DNA of 64,000 bases from contig NC_083583.1 of assembly GCF_027579695.1 (NCBI RefSeq), positions 24,014,599 through 24,078,598 on the forward strand, given 5' to 3'. Within the stretch, counting starts at the first letter, position 1. The number at the start of each line of letters is the position of its first letter. The DNA comes from Neoarius graeffei. Taxonomy: Eukaryota > Chordata > Actinopteri > Siluriformes > Ariidae. The notes under the pieces are model-generated. The model was given only the letters and a program-made list of their open reading frames with translations. It was not told the origin of the DNA and searched no databases. This document shows, one piece after another, positions 10,456 through 21,667 of the stretch. The translations under genes were made by a program, and so were the position numbers.

Positions 10456-10709
10456 AAAACAAAGGGTCATCTTGCACCAAATATTGACTTTGTTTCATTT
10501 ATTATGGCTTACTGCTGCTTATAGTAGTTTTTATGTTGAAAATTTTAATTTCATTATTTTTAAGCCATTTTGGTCTACAGCATTTCTTTCCATGTACCTA
10601 AGACTTTTGCACAGTAATGTATTACAACCCCAATTCCGAAAAAGTCAGGACGCTGCGTAAAATGTAAATAAAAACAGAATGCAATGATTTACAAATCTCA
10701 TAAACCCAC

Positions 10710-11035
10710 TGTAATATGTTCCTAATGTAGGTGGAGTACAGAAGCACAGCAGGTGGGAGCTGATGTTCACACACACTTTATTTTACTTCTTTCTTTGCTT
10801 TTCAGCTTTACTAAGTTGCTACTCACATACAGTCACACACACAACACACACATGTGTGTTCTGGTCGGGAGAGCTCCCCTCTGTCTGCTCTCTCCCTCCA
10901 TTTCTATCCTCTGTAACTGCAACAACACAGCCACACAACATTAATTAACCACAGGTGCACTGACTTTGCCACTCACCTTCCCTGGCCCCGCCCTCCATTT
11001 GCAAACTGACACTAGGCCACACCTCTGCTGCCACA
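10710..11035 (-). repeat. 3' LTR of the Gmr1-like element
   Basis: 326 bp, begins tgtaatatg and ends ctgccaca; matches 15291-15600 with substitutions and indels. It contains a CA-rich stretch near 10815-10855. The RNase H frame runs into it at its inner edge. Confidence 0.9.
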
Positions 11036-11763
11036 TAGCCCCACCACCCAACTCAGGCCAGGGAGCCATCCGGCCTGCAATGGACTCCCCCCAATGGGAC
11101 AGGAAGTCCGCCACTACCATCTGTGCCCCCGGCCTGTGGACCACCTCGAATTGAATTGGCTGGAGGGCTAGATACCAATGGGTGATCCACGCATTGGCAT
11201 CTTTCATGCAGTGGAGCCACTGGAGGGGTGCGTGGTCTGAACAGTGTGTGAAAGTCTGCCCCAGCAGGTAGTACCAGAGGGTGAGGACTACCCACTTGAT
11301 GGCCAAGCACACTTTCTCAATGGTGTTGTACTTACTCTCATGCATCGAGAGCTTGTGGCTGATGTACACCACGGGGCATTCCTCGCCCTCCACCTTCTGG
11401 GACAAAACGGCCCCCAGCCCTCTGTCCAATGGATCTGTCTGCAAAATAAAGGGGAGAGAGAAGTCAGGGGAATGTAAGCGTGGCCCCCTACACAGTGCAG
11501 CTTTTACCCTGGTGAAAGCTTGTTGGCACTGCTCCATCCACTGGACCAGATCTGGCGCTCCCTTTATTAGTCAGATCAGTCAGTGGGCTGGTGACGTCCA
11601 AATAATTAGGTATGAACCTACGAGAGTAGCCAGCCAGTCCCAGGAACTGTCTCACCCCCTTTTTGGTCTTAGGTCTCAGGCAGACCACAATCGCTGCTGT
11701 CTTGTCAATTTGGGGATGCACCTGCCCATGACCCAAGTGGAAACCCAGATACCATACTTCCAC
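11036..11763 (-). pseudogene. Gmr1-like RNase H and RT thumb/connection, broken
   Basis: Two overlapping frames. The upstream part (11763-11488) carries the end of RT (KKGVRQFLGLAGYSRRFIPNY). The downstream part (from 11537) carries RNase H features: LQTDPLDRGLGAVLSQ, SKYNTIEKVCLAIKW, TLWYYLLGQTFTHCSDHAPL and VHRPGAQMVVADFLSH. A usual first catalytic aspartate context (TDASD) is altered to TDPLD. The frames are out of register, so this is decayed. Confidence 0.8.
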
Positions 11764-11880
11764 TCACCCAATTGCATACTTTTTTGGGTTAGCTATGAGA
11801 CCCGCCTGCCTTAGCAACTCTAGGATGGCCCTAAGGTGTTCTATGTGCCACGGCCAGTCACTGCTATATGATGATGTCAG

Positions 11881-12712
11881 CTACAGTAAATAAGCTGCTG
11901 CATAGGTGGCGTGGGGGCAGAGGATCTTGTCCATGAGCCGCTGGAACGTAGCGGGAGCCCCAAACAACCCAAATGGAAGCGTGACAAACTGATGTAATCC
12001 CAATGGTGTGGAAAAAGACGTTTTCTCTCGGGATAGAGAAGTCAAGGGGATCTGCCAATATCCCTTCGTCAAATCCAGTGTCGAATAAAAGTGAGCCGCA
12101 CCTAATCGATTGAGCAACTCATCAATTCGAGGCATTGGGTATGCATCAAATTTAGACACTGCATTGGCTTTTCTATAGTCCACACAGAACCAGACTGACC
12201 CATCAGCCTTGGGTACCAGGACCACTGGGCTGCTCCAGTCACTGTGTGACTCCTTGATTATGCCCATACCGAGCAACGCCTTGAGTTCATCCTGAACCAC
12301 CTTTTTTTTTGTGTTTGGGTAAGTGGTAAGGACAGGGCATTTCAATGTGGTGTTCTATGAGGTGGGTGTGGCTGGGAAGGGGTGAAAACATGTCAGAAAA
12401 TTCCTCCTGCAACTTGGCCACCTCTGTGAGTTGGGCCAGTGAGAGGTGGTTTCCACAAGGGACCAGAGCAGTTCGGGTTGTACTTTTGGTTGTTTTTACC
12501 TCCAGCCCCAGCTCTACCTTCTCCAGAACTACCGACGCCAACACCACAGGGACCCCCTCATGCCGTTTTATTAGGTTGAGGTGGTATACTTGTGGAGCCC
12601 TGCCCCAATCCGTTTGCCTCACTTCATAGTCAACGTCCCTGACTCGCTGTATGACCTCAAAGTGCCCTTGCCACTTGGCAACAAATTTGGAACTTGATGT
12701 GGGCAATAACAT
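11881..12712 (-). pseudogene. Gmr1-like integrase C-terminus joined to reverse transcriptase
   Basis: The frame 12712-12287 starts with a GPY/F-like integrase tail (KWQGHFEVIQRVRDVDYEV) and runs without a break into the linker that precedes RT (EEFSDMFSPLP). RT follows in 12345-11881: GIIKESHSDWSSPVVLVPK, FCVDYRKANAVSKFDAYPMP, STLDLTKGYWQIPL and LPFGLFGAPATFQRLMD; the YxDD box falls just after a break near 11880. This physical joining is the direct evidence for the IN-before-RT order. Confidence 0.85.
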
Positions 12713-13641
12713 GAGTACTTTGTCTCCCGGAGTGAACTCTCTAAGGCGCGTGCCCTGTCATACAGCCAGGCTTGACGTTCTTTTGCCTGCTGCAAATTCT
12801 CCTGGGTTAGGTGTGTGAGGGTGTGGAGCTTTGCATGCAGGTCGAGAATGTATTGAATTTTGTTCTTACTAGGTGAAGGCCCCTCCACCCAATTTTCCTG
12901 CAGCATGTCCAAGATGCCGCGTGGCTTTTGCCCATATAATAATTCAAAAAGGGAAAATCCCATGGAGGCTTGTGGGACCTCTTGTACTGCAAATAAGAAG
13001 GGCTTGAGCCATCTGTCCCAATTACATGCATATTCACTTAAAAATTTAATTCAAAAGTTTGTGTTTGATTAAACCTCTCTACCAAACCAGCCGTTTGTGG
13101 GTGATAAATGCTGGTGCGGATAGGTTTAATTCCCAATAACTCATACAGTTCACGCAGTGTGCATGACATAAACAAAGTGCCTTCATCTGTTAGGATTTCT
13201 TTCGGAATCCTGACCCGGGAGATAATACGGAAGAGCGCTTCCGCAATACTACATGCTGAGATATTGCAAAGAGGCACTGCTTCCAGATATCACATCACAT
13301 AGTCCACCAGAACTAAAATAAAATGATATCCTCGTGCTGACCGATCTAATGGCCCAATGAGATCCATATCAATTCTTTCAAAGGGGTCTTGATTAGAGGG
13401 AGAGGGTGCAAATGGCTGCAGGATTTACTAATTGGCATTCGCGGTACGCTGCACATCACCGACGAACGTCCCTGCAAATCCCTGGCCAATAGAACCGGGC
13501 CATTATTCGGGCTAGTGTTTTATCTTGCCCCAAGTGTCCGGCCATGGGATTAAAGTGAGCTGCATGGAACACGAGTTCCCTCCGGCTCTTAGGGATTAAC
13601 AACCAAGTTATTTGTTCACTGGTTTGAGTGTCTTGCGTCAC
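12619..13641 (-). pseudogene. Gmr1-like integrase, fragmented
   Basis: Three minus-strand frames: 13641-13456 with the zinc-binding HHCC start (HFNPMAGHLGQDKTLARI, RFYWPGICRDV); 13277-13038 with core residues (EILTDEGTLFM; YHPQTAGLVERFN); and 12963-12619 (FELLYGQKPRG and onward). Frameshifts separate them. It lies between the protease and the RT. Confidence 0.83.
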
Positions 13642-13953
13642 TCAATACAGTCTACCTTTAATAATCATGAAGTATGGGAAGACGGGTGCTGCATTTGGCT
13701 GGAGAGTTTGACCATCGATTACTCTCACTTGGTCAAAGGCATGTCACAGAGTCTAATCTCATGATTGCTCTAAAGGGAAATCCTCAAGGGAATCCCTGAG
13801 AGTGGGAGGAGGGGCGAGCTGCTCCTCACTCCTCGTATCGCCTTGATGCGGTGATGACGTGGACGGCTCTGTGACAGCTTCTCCTGTCAATGCCACACCG
13901 GGATCCCCCCATGATGTTTTACTGCGGGACCCACTCCCTACTACGTATTCCAT

Positions 13954-14193
13954 TTAGGTTTGAAATCCCGGCCAATCAGTTCCTAAAATCAGCGAGTGGG
14001 TGAGACGAAGATTAACCGCTGCCTTAATTCTATGCTTTTGGCCCCAAAATAGAATATGGACAGACACTAGAGGATAGTTGTGAACATCCCTGTGCACACA
14101 CAACACCTTCACTGCTTGTACTCTCCCCAATGCCTCACCTTGCACCAGGCTTTGGTGAATTGAGGTCTGATTACAACCGGAATCCACCAACAT
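13954..14193 (-). pseudogene. Gmr1-like aspartic protease fragment
   Basis: The frame contains the active-site motif LVDSGCNQTSIHQ near its start and the conserved hydrophobic Ile-Leu-Gly motif (SLILGTDW) near its end, the spacing typical of retropepsins. It lies between gag and integrase remains. Confidence 0.78.
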
Positions 14194-14664
14194 GTGATAT
14201 ATATCCCCTTAAACACTTACCAGTATGCGATACATTCCAGCCTAATCAGGGGCGGTCTCTGGTGCATTGGGGATCTGGATCACAGCTCCCACCTCCATCA
14301 CAGAGCCCTGGCTCTGGAGATGCTCCAGCTCCCTGCTGCGCCAGCACACCGGCCCAGGCTTTCCCTCTGCACCGGCGTTATGGGTGTCACTCACCTGAGG
14401 GGGAGAAGACACAGACACGGAAGAGGGAAATGGGAGGACACCATGGGTGTGACGGGCTGGCTGGGCTGCCTCTGCGATGGGGGAACAGGGTGGGGAAATA
14501 AAAGAGAGAGACAGAAGGGGAAAAAAAGAGAGAGAAAGGAAATGAGCAGAGGCGCCTCATCTGCCTGCCATCAGAACTGCCTCCAGATGGTCCTCCGCCA
14601 CCTTGATGGCTTGTTCTAGCGACGCTGGGCGATGACACTGGACCCATTCTGCCATTCCTGGAAG

Positions 14665-15092
14665 TCAAGAGATGAATTGTTCCAGTGCCACCAGATCAAT
14701 AATCCCATTGGCGTCGCAATCTTCCGCCCTCAGCCACCACTGGCAGGCATCCTGGAGTTGCTGGCCGAATGTGAACGGCCAGCCGACTTCCTCCAACACC
14801 AGCGTCTGGAAGCACTGGCGATGTTGTTCCGGGGAGCGGCTGACATGCTGCAGGATGGCTTTCTTTAGGTCTGCATACATGAGCCAGCTGTCGGCAGGGA
14901 GCTGCTGCAGTGCGCCTCGCCAGTCAGGAGCGGGAGGAGGTACACCGTGCGCTGCTTGAGCGGCCACCCCCACATTTCGGCCAATTGCTCAAAGACAGCG
15001 AGGAAAGCTTCTGGATCGTTATACGGGCCCATCTTCGTGAGAGTGGCGTAAGTAGGGTCTGCTGTGGTGGCAGTCGAAGCCCCTGCCGACAC
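14665..15092 (-). pseudogene. Gmr1-like Gag fragment with SCAN-like region
   Basis: Two overlapping frames. 15092-14865 begins the capsid (YNDPEAFLAVFEQLAEMWGW). 14973-14665 continues with SRSPEQHRQCFQTLVLEE, ACQWWLRAED and VALEQFIS, which resembles the capsid segment from which vertebrate SCAN domains arose. A frameshift lies near 14900. Between 14193 and 14665 the region is degraded. Confidence 0.72.
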
Positions 15093-15290
15093 AATGAAAT
15101 CCTGGAATGCCTGGAGATCTTCCTACTGGGCCAGCATCAAGGCTTCAAAGCGTTGCTCTTGCTCCTTCCAGAGAGGGGTCAGTGCTTGATGCTGGTTCTG
15201 CTGGGTGGCAGTGAGGGCATGGATGAGCTCCTTGAATGGGGAAGACTCCACGTGGGGGTTCTCTTCAGTACTCCTGGGTTTCGGCACCAC

Positions 15291-15600
15291 TGTAATATGT
15301 CCCTGATGTGGGTGGAGTACAGAAGCATGGCAGGTGGGAGCTGATGTTCACACACTTTATTTTACTTCTTTCTTTGCTTTTCAGCTTTACTCAGTTGCTG
15401 CTCACACACACAACACACACACATGTTCTGGTCAGGAGAGCTCCCCTCTGTCTGCTCTCTCCCTCCTTTTCTATCCTCTGTAACTGCAACAACACAGACA
15501 CAACATTAATTAACCACAGGTGCACTGACTTTGCCACTCACCTTCTCTGGCTCCACCCTCCATTCAGAAACTGATGCTAGGCAAGGTCCCCACTGCCACA
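15291..15600 (-). repeat. 5' LTR of the Gmr1-like element
   Basis: 310 bp, tgtaatatg...ctgccaca, the partner of 10710-11035. On the minus strand the PBS-like TGGTGCCGAAACCC begins one base beyond its inner edge. Confidence 0.9.
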
Positions 15601-15781
15601 CCATGTATTTCACAACAGAGCATAGTCAACATATCAAATGTCTAAAACATTTTACTATTTCATGAAAAATATATGCTCATTTTGAATTTGATGGCAGCAA
15701 CATGTTTCAAAAAAGTTGATATGGGGGCAACAAAAGGCTGGAAAAGTAAGTGGTACTATATTATGTGATATAAAGTCAAGA

Positions 15782-16154
15782 GGGGCGGCACGGTGGTGTA
15801 GTGGTTAGCGCTGTCGCCTCACAGCAAGAAGGTCCTGGGTTCGAGCCCCGGGGCCGGCGAGGGCCTTTCTGTGTGGAGTTTGCATGTTCTCCCCGTGTCC
15901 GCGTGGGTTTCCTCCGGGTGCTCTGGTTTCCCCCACAGTCCAAAGACATGCAGGTTAGGTTAACTGGTGACTCTAAATTGACCGTAGGTGTGAATGTGAG
16001 TGTGACTGGTTGTCTGTGTCTATGTGTCAGCCCTGTGATGACCTGGCGACTTGTCCAGGGTGTACCCCGCCTTTCGCCCGTAGTCAGCTGGGATAGGCTC
16101 CAGCTTGCCTGCGACCCTGTAGAAGGATAAAGCGGCTTGAGATAATGAGATGAG
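15782..16154 (+). mobile_element. tRNA-derived SINE, Mermaid-like, copy 2
   Basis: Full length, with A- and B-boxes in the head. Perfect 12-bp target duplication ataaagtcaaga at 15770-15781 and 16155-16166. From 16167 to 16582 I see no gene or repeat. Confidence 0.92.
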
Positions 16155-16582
16155 ATAAAGTCAAGACTGCTATAAACTCATTTAAAAATAGAGAAGGGGA
16201 ATTAACCCTGTTTACACTGTGAGCAGTCATGTTGATTTGATATCACTCCATAAACAGGGCAGGGACTGGTTGTTGAGAAGACTAGCTCATGTTGACAAGT
16301 TGAAATTTCAGGTTGGGAGGGCTTTTTTGGTGTTTTTTACCTGTTGTTGGCCAGGAATCACAAGTTGCAACCTTGCCTCGAACACAGTTGTTCCATTTAT
16401 ACATGGTACCTGGCATGCATTTTTTTTTTTAAATTATACTAACTGTGAGTAGGAAGCAAGTTGGAAATTTCCATCATTGTGTATAATATAAGGACTGTAG
16501 TTCGACAGCCCTTCGCCAGGATTTTTATTAAAACTGTCAGTTTAGTCTGCTTTGTATCTTGCTACATCTTGTTTCTAGCATC

Positions 16583-17796
16583 TGTAACCCACCTTAAAAT
16601 TGGTTACTAAAGGCAATTCCAATATAAGTTGTGACAAAGTATTTTAAGTAAAAAAAAAAAACTAAGAAGGAACCAGAAGGAAACAAATTTAATTGCATAT
16701 ATTTTATTTGGGGGCGGCACGGTGGTGTAGTGGTTAGCGCTGTCGCCTCATAGCAAGAAGGTCCTGGGTTCGAGCCCCGGGGCTGGCAAGGGCCTTTCTG
16801 TGCGGAGTTTGCATGTTGTTCGCGTGGGTTTCCTCCGGGTGCTCCAGTTTCCCCCACAGTCCAAAGACATGCAGGTTAGGTTAACTGGTGACTCTAAATT
16901 GACCGTAGGTGTGAATGTGAGTGTGAATGGTTGTCTATGTCTATGTGTCAGCCCTGTGATGACCTGGCGACTTGTCCAGGGTGTACCCCGCCTTTCGCCC
17001 GTAGTCAGCTGGGATAGGCTCCAGCTTGCCTGCGACCCTGTAGAACAGGATAAAGCGGCTAGAGATGATGAGATATTTTATTTGTATTTCATTATCTTGT
17101 AGTCTAGTTAAAAGTAAACATTTTCCAGAAGTCTTTTATTTTGATGTAACTTCCTGTAAGGGGGGACTTTTTTTCTCATTCTCCGATACACTCAAGACAC
17201 ATATGAGAAGCGTAGCTGAAGCATGCTGATCTGTAAAGAAACGTAAAGTGGAAACTTTTGGTTATTTCGAAGCATATTGACTGAAAATAGGTTTATTTTT
17301 CAAGACTGTATCACTATTGGCTGTTCCGAAGCTTGAAGCATATATTTATTTATTTATTTATTTATTTTTTGGGTTGTTTCTTGAGAACTCCGATTGGGTT
17401 TTTTTCTGGATCCTGAGTAAACTCTGTACACCGGTTTGAAGAACCTGGGACCCTTGGATTTTAAAGATCAACGTAGTCTACACCACATGATACAGATAAG
17501 CAGGAACCTTACTCTCTTGCGCAAACATTGGTCACATTTTCACACAATAACTACCCGGGTAGAGACATTTTTTCTATTTTATTTGTTACTTTGAAAGAGC
17601 TCTCTTTTATTTGTGTTAATTTTTGATACTTGCTGAACAGAGGTATTTTGTAACTCTGAATTTTGTTAATAAAGTTGTATAATTGTTCATATATTTACAG
17701 TAGTTAATTTGTCAATTCACTCCCCCTCAACCAAACCTGGTCCATGTTAGCAGACCACTCGTTACATATAAGTTTAAACTGAGTGAAGGTGCTACA
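16583..17796 (+). repeat. 5' LTR of the PNMA-like gypsy element (with SINE inside)
   Basis: About 840 bp of LTR after removing the SINE at 16711-17072. It matches 35245-35631 plus 40600-41060. It includes a polyadenylation-like 'aataaagttg' near 17670 and a run of TTTA repeats near 17343. Confidence 0.88.
16711..17072 (+). mobile_element. tRNA-derived SINE, Mermaid-like, copy 3 (inside an LTR)
   Basis: Perfect 12-bp duplication atattttatttg at 16699-16710 and 17073-17084. The sister LTR at about 35365-35390 keeps the single, empty copy, so the insertion came after integration of the gypsy element. Confidence 0.93.
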
Positions 17797-17966
17797 CAAA
17801 ACTTGGTGAGCTAGCCAGGAGGGGGCAGTATTGAAAAATTTCTATTATCTGTTAGCTGAGATTTATCTTTGTAAAGCACATTTCATATATATTTTTTTCT
17901 TTTTTCTCCTTTCCTTTTCATTTTTTCATTGGCGTCATAAGGTTGAATATAAAACCTTTATCGGAA

Positions 17967-19640
17967 ATGGATGTAGTGATAGATCAGAATATCAAAATAC
18001 CCAACTCAGTCATAGTAAGTGGCTTATGTGATAGTGATTTTGATGGGGAGATTTTCAGGTTTCTAGAGGGACATGGGCCTTTCTCAAGGGTGATCAAAGT
18101 TACTAGTTCTGACCCAGAGCTACAGAACACAGTCATTGTTGAGTTTGATTCAGGGGTTGCCATATAAAATCTTGGTACCTTACCATCCTATAGGCCCTCA
18201 CCAGGTAATCCTAATACCGTTCACTGCATTAAGCTCCTTTCTAGTGAGTACTCAAGGCATGTAAGCACTAATTTAACTCAGACTTACCTGGACTCTCTAA
18301 AAGATATTGCTAAATTGAGCGGCATGGACTTGCAGACATCGCTGAGTGATGAGTTCACTCGAATTCAAGCTTCTCTTGAAGATGAAGCAACACCTTCTAT
18401 TCCTTCTAACTCAATTGAGAGCTCAGGCATTGCAATGCAGAGTCCAGCAGCGACTTCTGATGAACATCAAGCATCTCCTGATCATACTAGCGCAACCCCA
18501 CCATCAGTTGCAATGGCTGAAGTTCTTGATGGCACTCGTCCTCCGATTCTGCTTGATGCCGAAGTTCCTCCTCAAGTCAGGAGACCTACTTATATGTTTC
18601 CTTTGAATCAGCTTACTACTCCTGAAGTGCAAAAAGTGGTAGTTGAACACGTTAGAGGAAACGAGACCATGCATTCTCATAACAGTAAACTGAGATTTTT
18701 CTCTGGCAGACTGCCTACCCCCAGTCATGAAGTTGACTATGAAATTTCGCGCAATCACACAGAGTTCCTTCTTTCAGACCCAAGTGTAGGTGCAAGGCAG
18801 GTAGCTAGAAAAGTTGTGGAGAGCTTGTTACCTCCAGCTGCAAATATCATCAAACACTTAAGACCTCATTCTGATGTTAAGGTCTATCTTCACCTCCTGG
18901 ATTCTGCTTACGGCACTGTTGAAGATGGCGATGAGCTATTTGCAAAATTTCTTAGCACCCATCAGGATGCTGGTGAGAAGGATCTTACTTGAGCCGACTA
19001 CAGACAGCCCTTAACCTTGTTGTGCGAAGAGGAGGCATTGTAGCAAGTGACTTTGACCACCAGTTGTTGAAGCAATTCTGTAGAAGCTGCTTGAATAACC
19101 ACCTGATCACTAATCTCCAGTTAGAGCATAAGAGGAATGCTCCGCCTTCCTTCTCTGATCTGTTGCTCCTACTGAGGACTGAAGAGGATAGACTAGCTGC
19201 CAAATCTAGCCGAATGTCGCAGAACTTGGGCATTTCAAGGACCAAAGCCCAGTCTAAAACCCACCATGTGTGTGATTGCAGTGCAGATGAGCTTCACATA
19301 GACAATCAGCCCACAGAAACACTATCTGCTGGTGCCAAACAAATGAAGAAAGAGATTGCTCAACTTAAAGCTCAGCTTGCATCCCTGACAGCTTCCCCAT
19401 CAAAGGATGCTGCTTAAAAGAAACAAATCAACAGACTTGAAACCAAGACTAACACTGACAAAGTAGTACTCACCCATGGGGAGAAGGCGCCCAAAAGACC
19501 GAAACCATGGTATTGTTTCAACTGTGGAGAAGACGGCCACATTTCATCTGCATGCAGTGGCCAGTCAAATTCAACGCTTGTTGATGTGAAACAGAAAGAA
19601 CTGGGGGAGAAGCAGCAGGCCTGGGACAGTCAATGGTGTT
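17967..19640 (+). pseudogene. PNMA-like Gag of the gypsy element
   Basis: The reading frame starts at an ATG at 17967 and holds an N-terminal RRM-like region (NSVIVSGLCDSDF), a variable Ser/Pro-rich linker, and the capsid region with strong PNMA resemblance: KLRFFSGRLPTPSHEVDYE, ARKVVESLLPPAANIIKHL, LLDSAYGTVEDGDELFAKFL, DAGEKD, SRLQTALNLVVRRGGIV and LLLLLRTEEDRLAAKSSRM. Near the end is a CCHC knuckle (CFNCGEDGHISSAC, about 19512-19553). An in-frame TAA at 18165 and a frameshift near 18985 break it. The end is cut by the LINE insertion. Retroviral-type capsids of PNMA proteins are known to assemble into particles. Confidence 0.82.
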
Positions 19641-19699
19641 TCAGATTCTGCCCATTTAAACCAAAATTAGTTTCTGTTGTGGGACAAACAGAAATTAAT

Positions 19700-20284
19700 A
19701 AAACCCCTTGTCCCACACCAACAGCAAAGACTAAAGACAGGTTTGCTCTCCTTAGTCATGCACCCGCTGAGAAACCTGAAAGAGCTCTGGTTATAGGGGA
19801 CTCTATCATACGGCATGTAAAATTAGCTCAGCCTTTAGGGGCACCAGCAGCTTTAGTCAGGTGTATACCGGGAGCCAGGGCGCCGGACATAGCAGGTAAT
19901 CTTAGGGTCCTAGGCAAGCACAGGTTCTCAAAGATAGTTATTCATGCAGGAGCTAATGATATACACCTTCGTCAGTCTGAGGTTACTAAGAGTAACTTTG
20001 TAGAGGTGTTTAAATTAGCGAAGGCGATGTCCGATGCTGTAGTATGTTCTGGCCCCATCCCAATGCAGCATGGCGATATAACTTACAGCAGGTTATGGTC
20101 GCTGAACTGCTGGCTGTCCAGGTGGTGCTCTGAAAACAGTGTAGACTTTATAGATAATTGGGCTAATTTTGAGGGCACTGCTGGCCTGTTAGGGTGGGAC
20201 GGTATCCATCCCACTCGGGAAGGTGCTGCTTTCATTTCCTGCAGCATAGGTCGTAGTCTCAGGACAGGCCTAGTTAATTCCTGA
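19700..20284 (+). pseudogene. LINE ORF1 with SGNH/GDSL esterase-like domain
   Basis: The frame shows the SGNH-hydrolase blocks in order: ALVIGDSIIRHV (GDS nucleophile), HAGANDIHLRQ (G-x-N-D) and LGWDGIHPTREGA (D-x-x-H). Such domains are known in ORF1 of CR1/L2-group LINEs. The upstream part (residues before ~70 of the frame) includes KDRFALLS, typical of these proteins. The reading frame runs continuously from gypsy gag sequence, so the true start is not certain. The domain itself is uninterrupted and ends with a stop at 20282-20284. Confidence 0.78.
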
Positions 20285-20380
20285 CAATCCAGAGCCAAGG
20301 CCAGGGAGCAGACGAACAGGCTAAACCGACTGCCTGCTAGCTGCACAGAGTCGTCACTCAGGGTCCACTACATTGAGACT

Positions 20381-21667
20381 GTGTCTGTTCCCCGGGCTAA
20401 ACAAAAAGGTAGAAATTTTCAGAGAGTTTGCTCCAGTAACCTAATCAATATAAAATTAGATCATACTGACTGTACAGCTGCTGCCAGCACCTTTGATCTA
20501 AAGGTGGGGCTATTAAATATTAGATCTCTTACATCTAAAGCGCTAATGGTTAATGAACTCATTACTGATCAGAAGTTTAATGTACTTTGTTTAACTGAAA
20601 CATGGATTAAGCCAAATGAATATATAGCATTAAATGAAGCGAGTCCTCCTGGATACAGTTATATACACCAGCCTCATCAAACTGGCAGAGGAGGAGGCGT
20701 TGCGGTTATTTATAATGATTATCTAGGTGTAACACAAAAACCTGGTTATAAATTTAATACATTTGAAGTTCTTCATACTCATATAATGTATGTAGCCTCA
20801 AAATAAGTCTACCCAGTTAATTCCATTGCTTATTATTTACAGGCCCCAGGGGCCATATTCTGAGTTTCTTTCTGAATTTGCAGATTTTATCTCAGATCTG
20901 GTTATTTCCTTCGACAAAGTTTTAGTTGTTGGAGATTTTAATATTCACTTTGATAACCCAGAAGATCCTTTAAAAACAGTGTTTGTGTCAATTTTAGATT
21001 CAGTAGGAATTAATCAGAATGTCATAGGACCGACCCATAATGGTGGTCACACCCTTGATCTAATACTAACATTCAGGTTAAATGTAGACAATATAGTCAT
21101 ACTTGCACAGTCTGAAGTTATCTCAGCTCATTATCTCATCTCATTCAAACTATGAGTAATAATATATGCACCTCACCATGCTACTGTATTAAACGTACAT
21201 TCGTGTCAACTACTGCACAGAGCTTTATAAATGATCTCCCAGAGTTATCAACTTTGATTGGGTCACTGTCAGCCCCTGCAGAACTTGATCAGGCAACTGA
21301 ATGCTTAGAGTCAACATTCTGCCATACCTTAGATAATGTAGCTCCTCTTAAAAGGAAAATGGTCAGAGACAAAAAATTAGCACCCTGGTATAATGATGAC
21401 ACTCGCACATTAAAACAGACCACTCGAAAATTGGAACATAAATGGCATCAAACAAAATTGGTAGTGTTCAAATTAGCGTGGAAGGAGAGCTTCCTGAAGT
21501 ATAGAAAAGCTCTTAGTGCTGCGAGATCAACATATCTCTCCTCCCTACTAGAAGATAACAAAAATAATCCTAGATTCCTATTTAATACTGTAGCAAAATT
21601 AACCAGGAATAAGTCCACTATAGACACATGCACACCTGCAGTATGTAATAGCAACGATTTTCATTAA
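20381..21667 (+). pseudogene. LINE ORF2 N-terminal part: AP-like endonuclease and linker
   Basis: The first frame (20381-20806) carries LKVGLLNIRSLTSKA, LCLTETWI and GRGGGVAVIYN. After a frameshift at about 20805 the second frame (20826-21155) carries IYRPQGPYSEFLSEF, VLVVGDFNIHFD and THNGGHTLDLIL. A third frame (21152-21667) covers the linker with KRKMVRDKKLAPWYNDDTR and FLKYRKALSAARSTY. Motif order is that of LINE endonucleases. Confidence 0.82.

Larger units (their letters stand above)
8820..10614. mobile_element. Tc1/mariner-type relic, interrupted by the hairpin-ended repeat
   Basis: Inverted ends: 'ctgtgcaaaattcttag' at 8820 and 'ctaagacttttgcacag' ending at 10614, each flanked by TA. 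The interior left of 9178 and right of 10455 has no intact transposase, only degenerate fragments. The middle is occupied by a later insertion (9178-10455). Confidence 0.7.
10710..15600 (-). mobile_element. Gmr1-like Ty3/gypsy element with PR-IN-RT-RH order
   Basis: LTRs at 10710-11035 and 15291-15600 (TG...CA; many differences, so old). The internal region is coded on the minus strand as gag, PR, IN, RT, RNase H. The integrase lies upstream of the reverse transcriptase, opposite to ordinary Ty3/gypsy elements and like Gmr1 and related deuterostome elements. A PBS-like sequence adjoins the right LTR (minus TGGTGCCGAAACCC after one base) and a G-rich PPT adjoins the left LTR. The target duplication is not clean. 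Multiple frameshifts and stops show it is dead. Confidence 0.86.
10625..15767 (+). mobile_element. Truncated Tc1-like element (CAACCCC ends) split by an LTR retrotransposon
   Basis: The 5' terminal part (10625-10709) and its continuation (15601 to about 15767) match the first ~240 bases of the intact Tc1 element at 38189-39790. A TA precedes it. The sequence stops matching before any transposase start codon, so only the left terminal region survives. The interruption at 10709/15601 is the Gmr1-like element. Confidence 0.75.

Noticed and set aside
16583..17796. Two separate LTR families because the left and right LTRs differ in length
   Set aside because: After removing the SINE from the left and the LINE nest from the right, the sequences match along their length.
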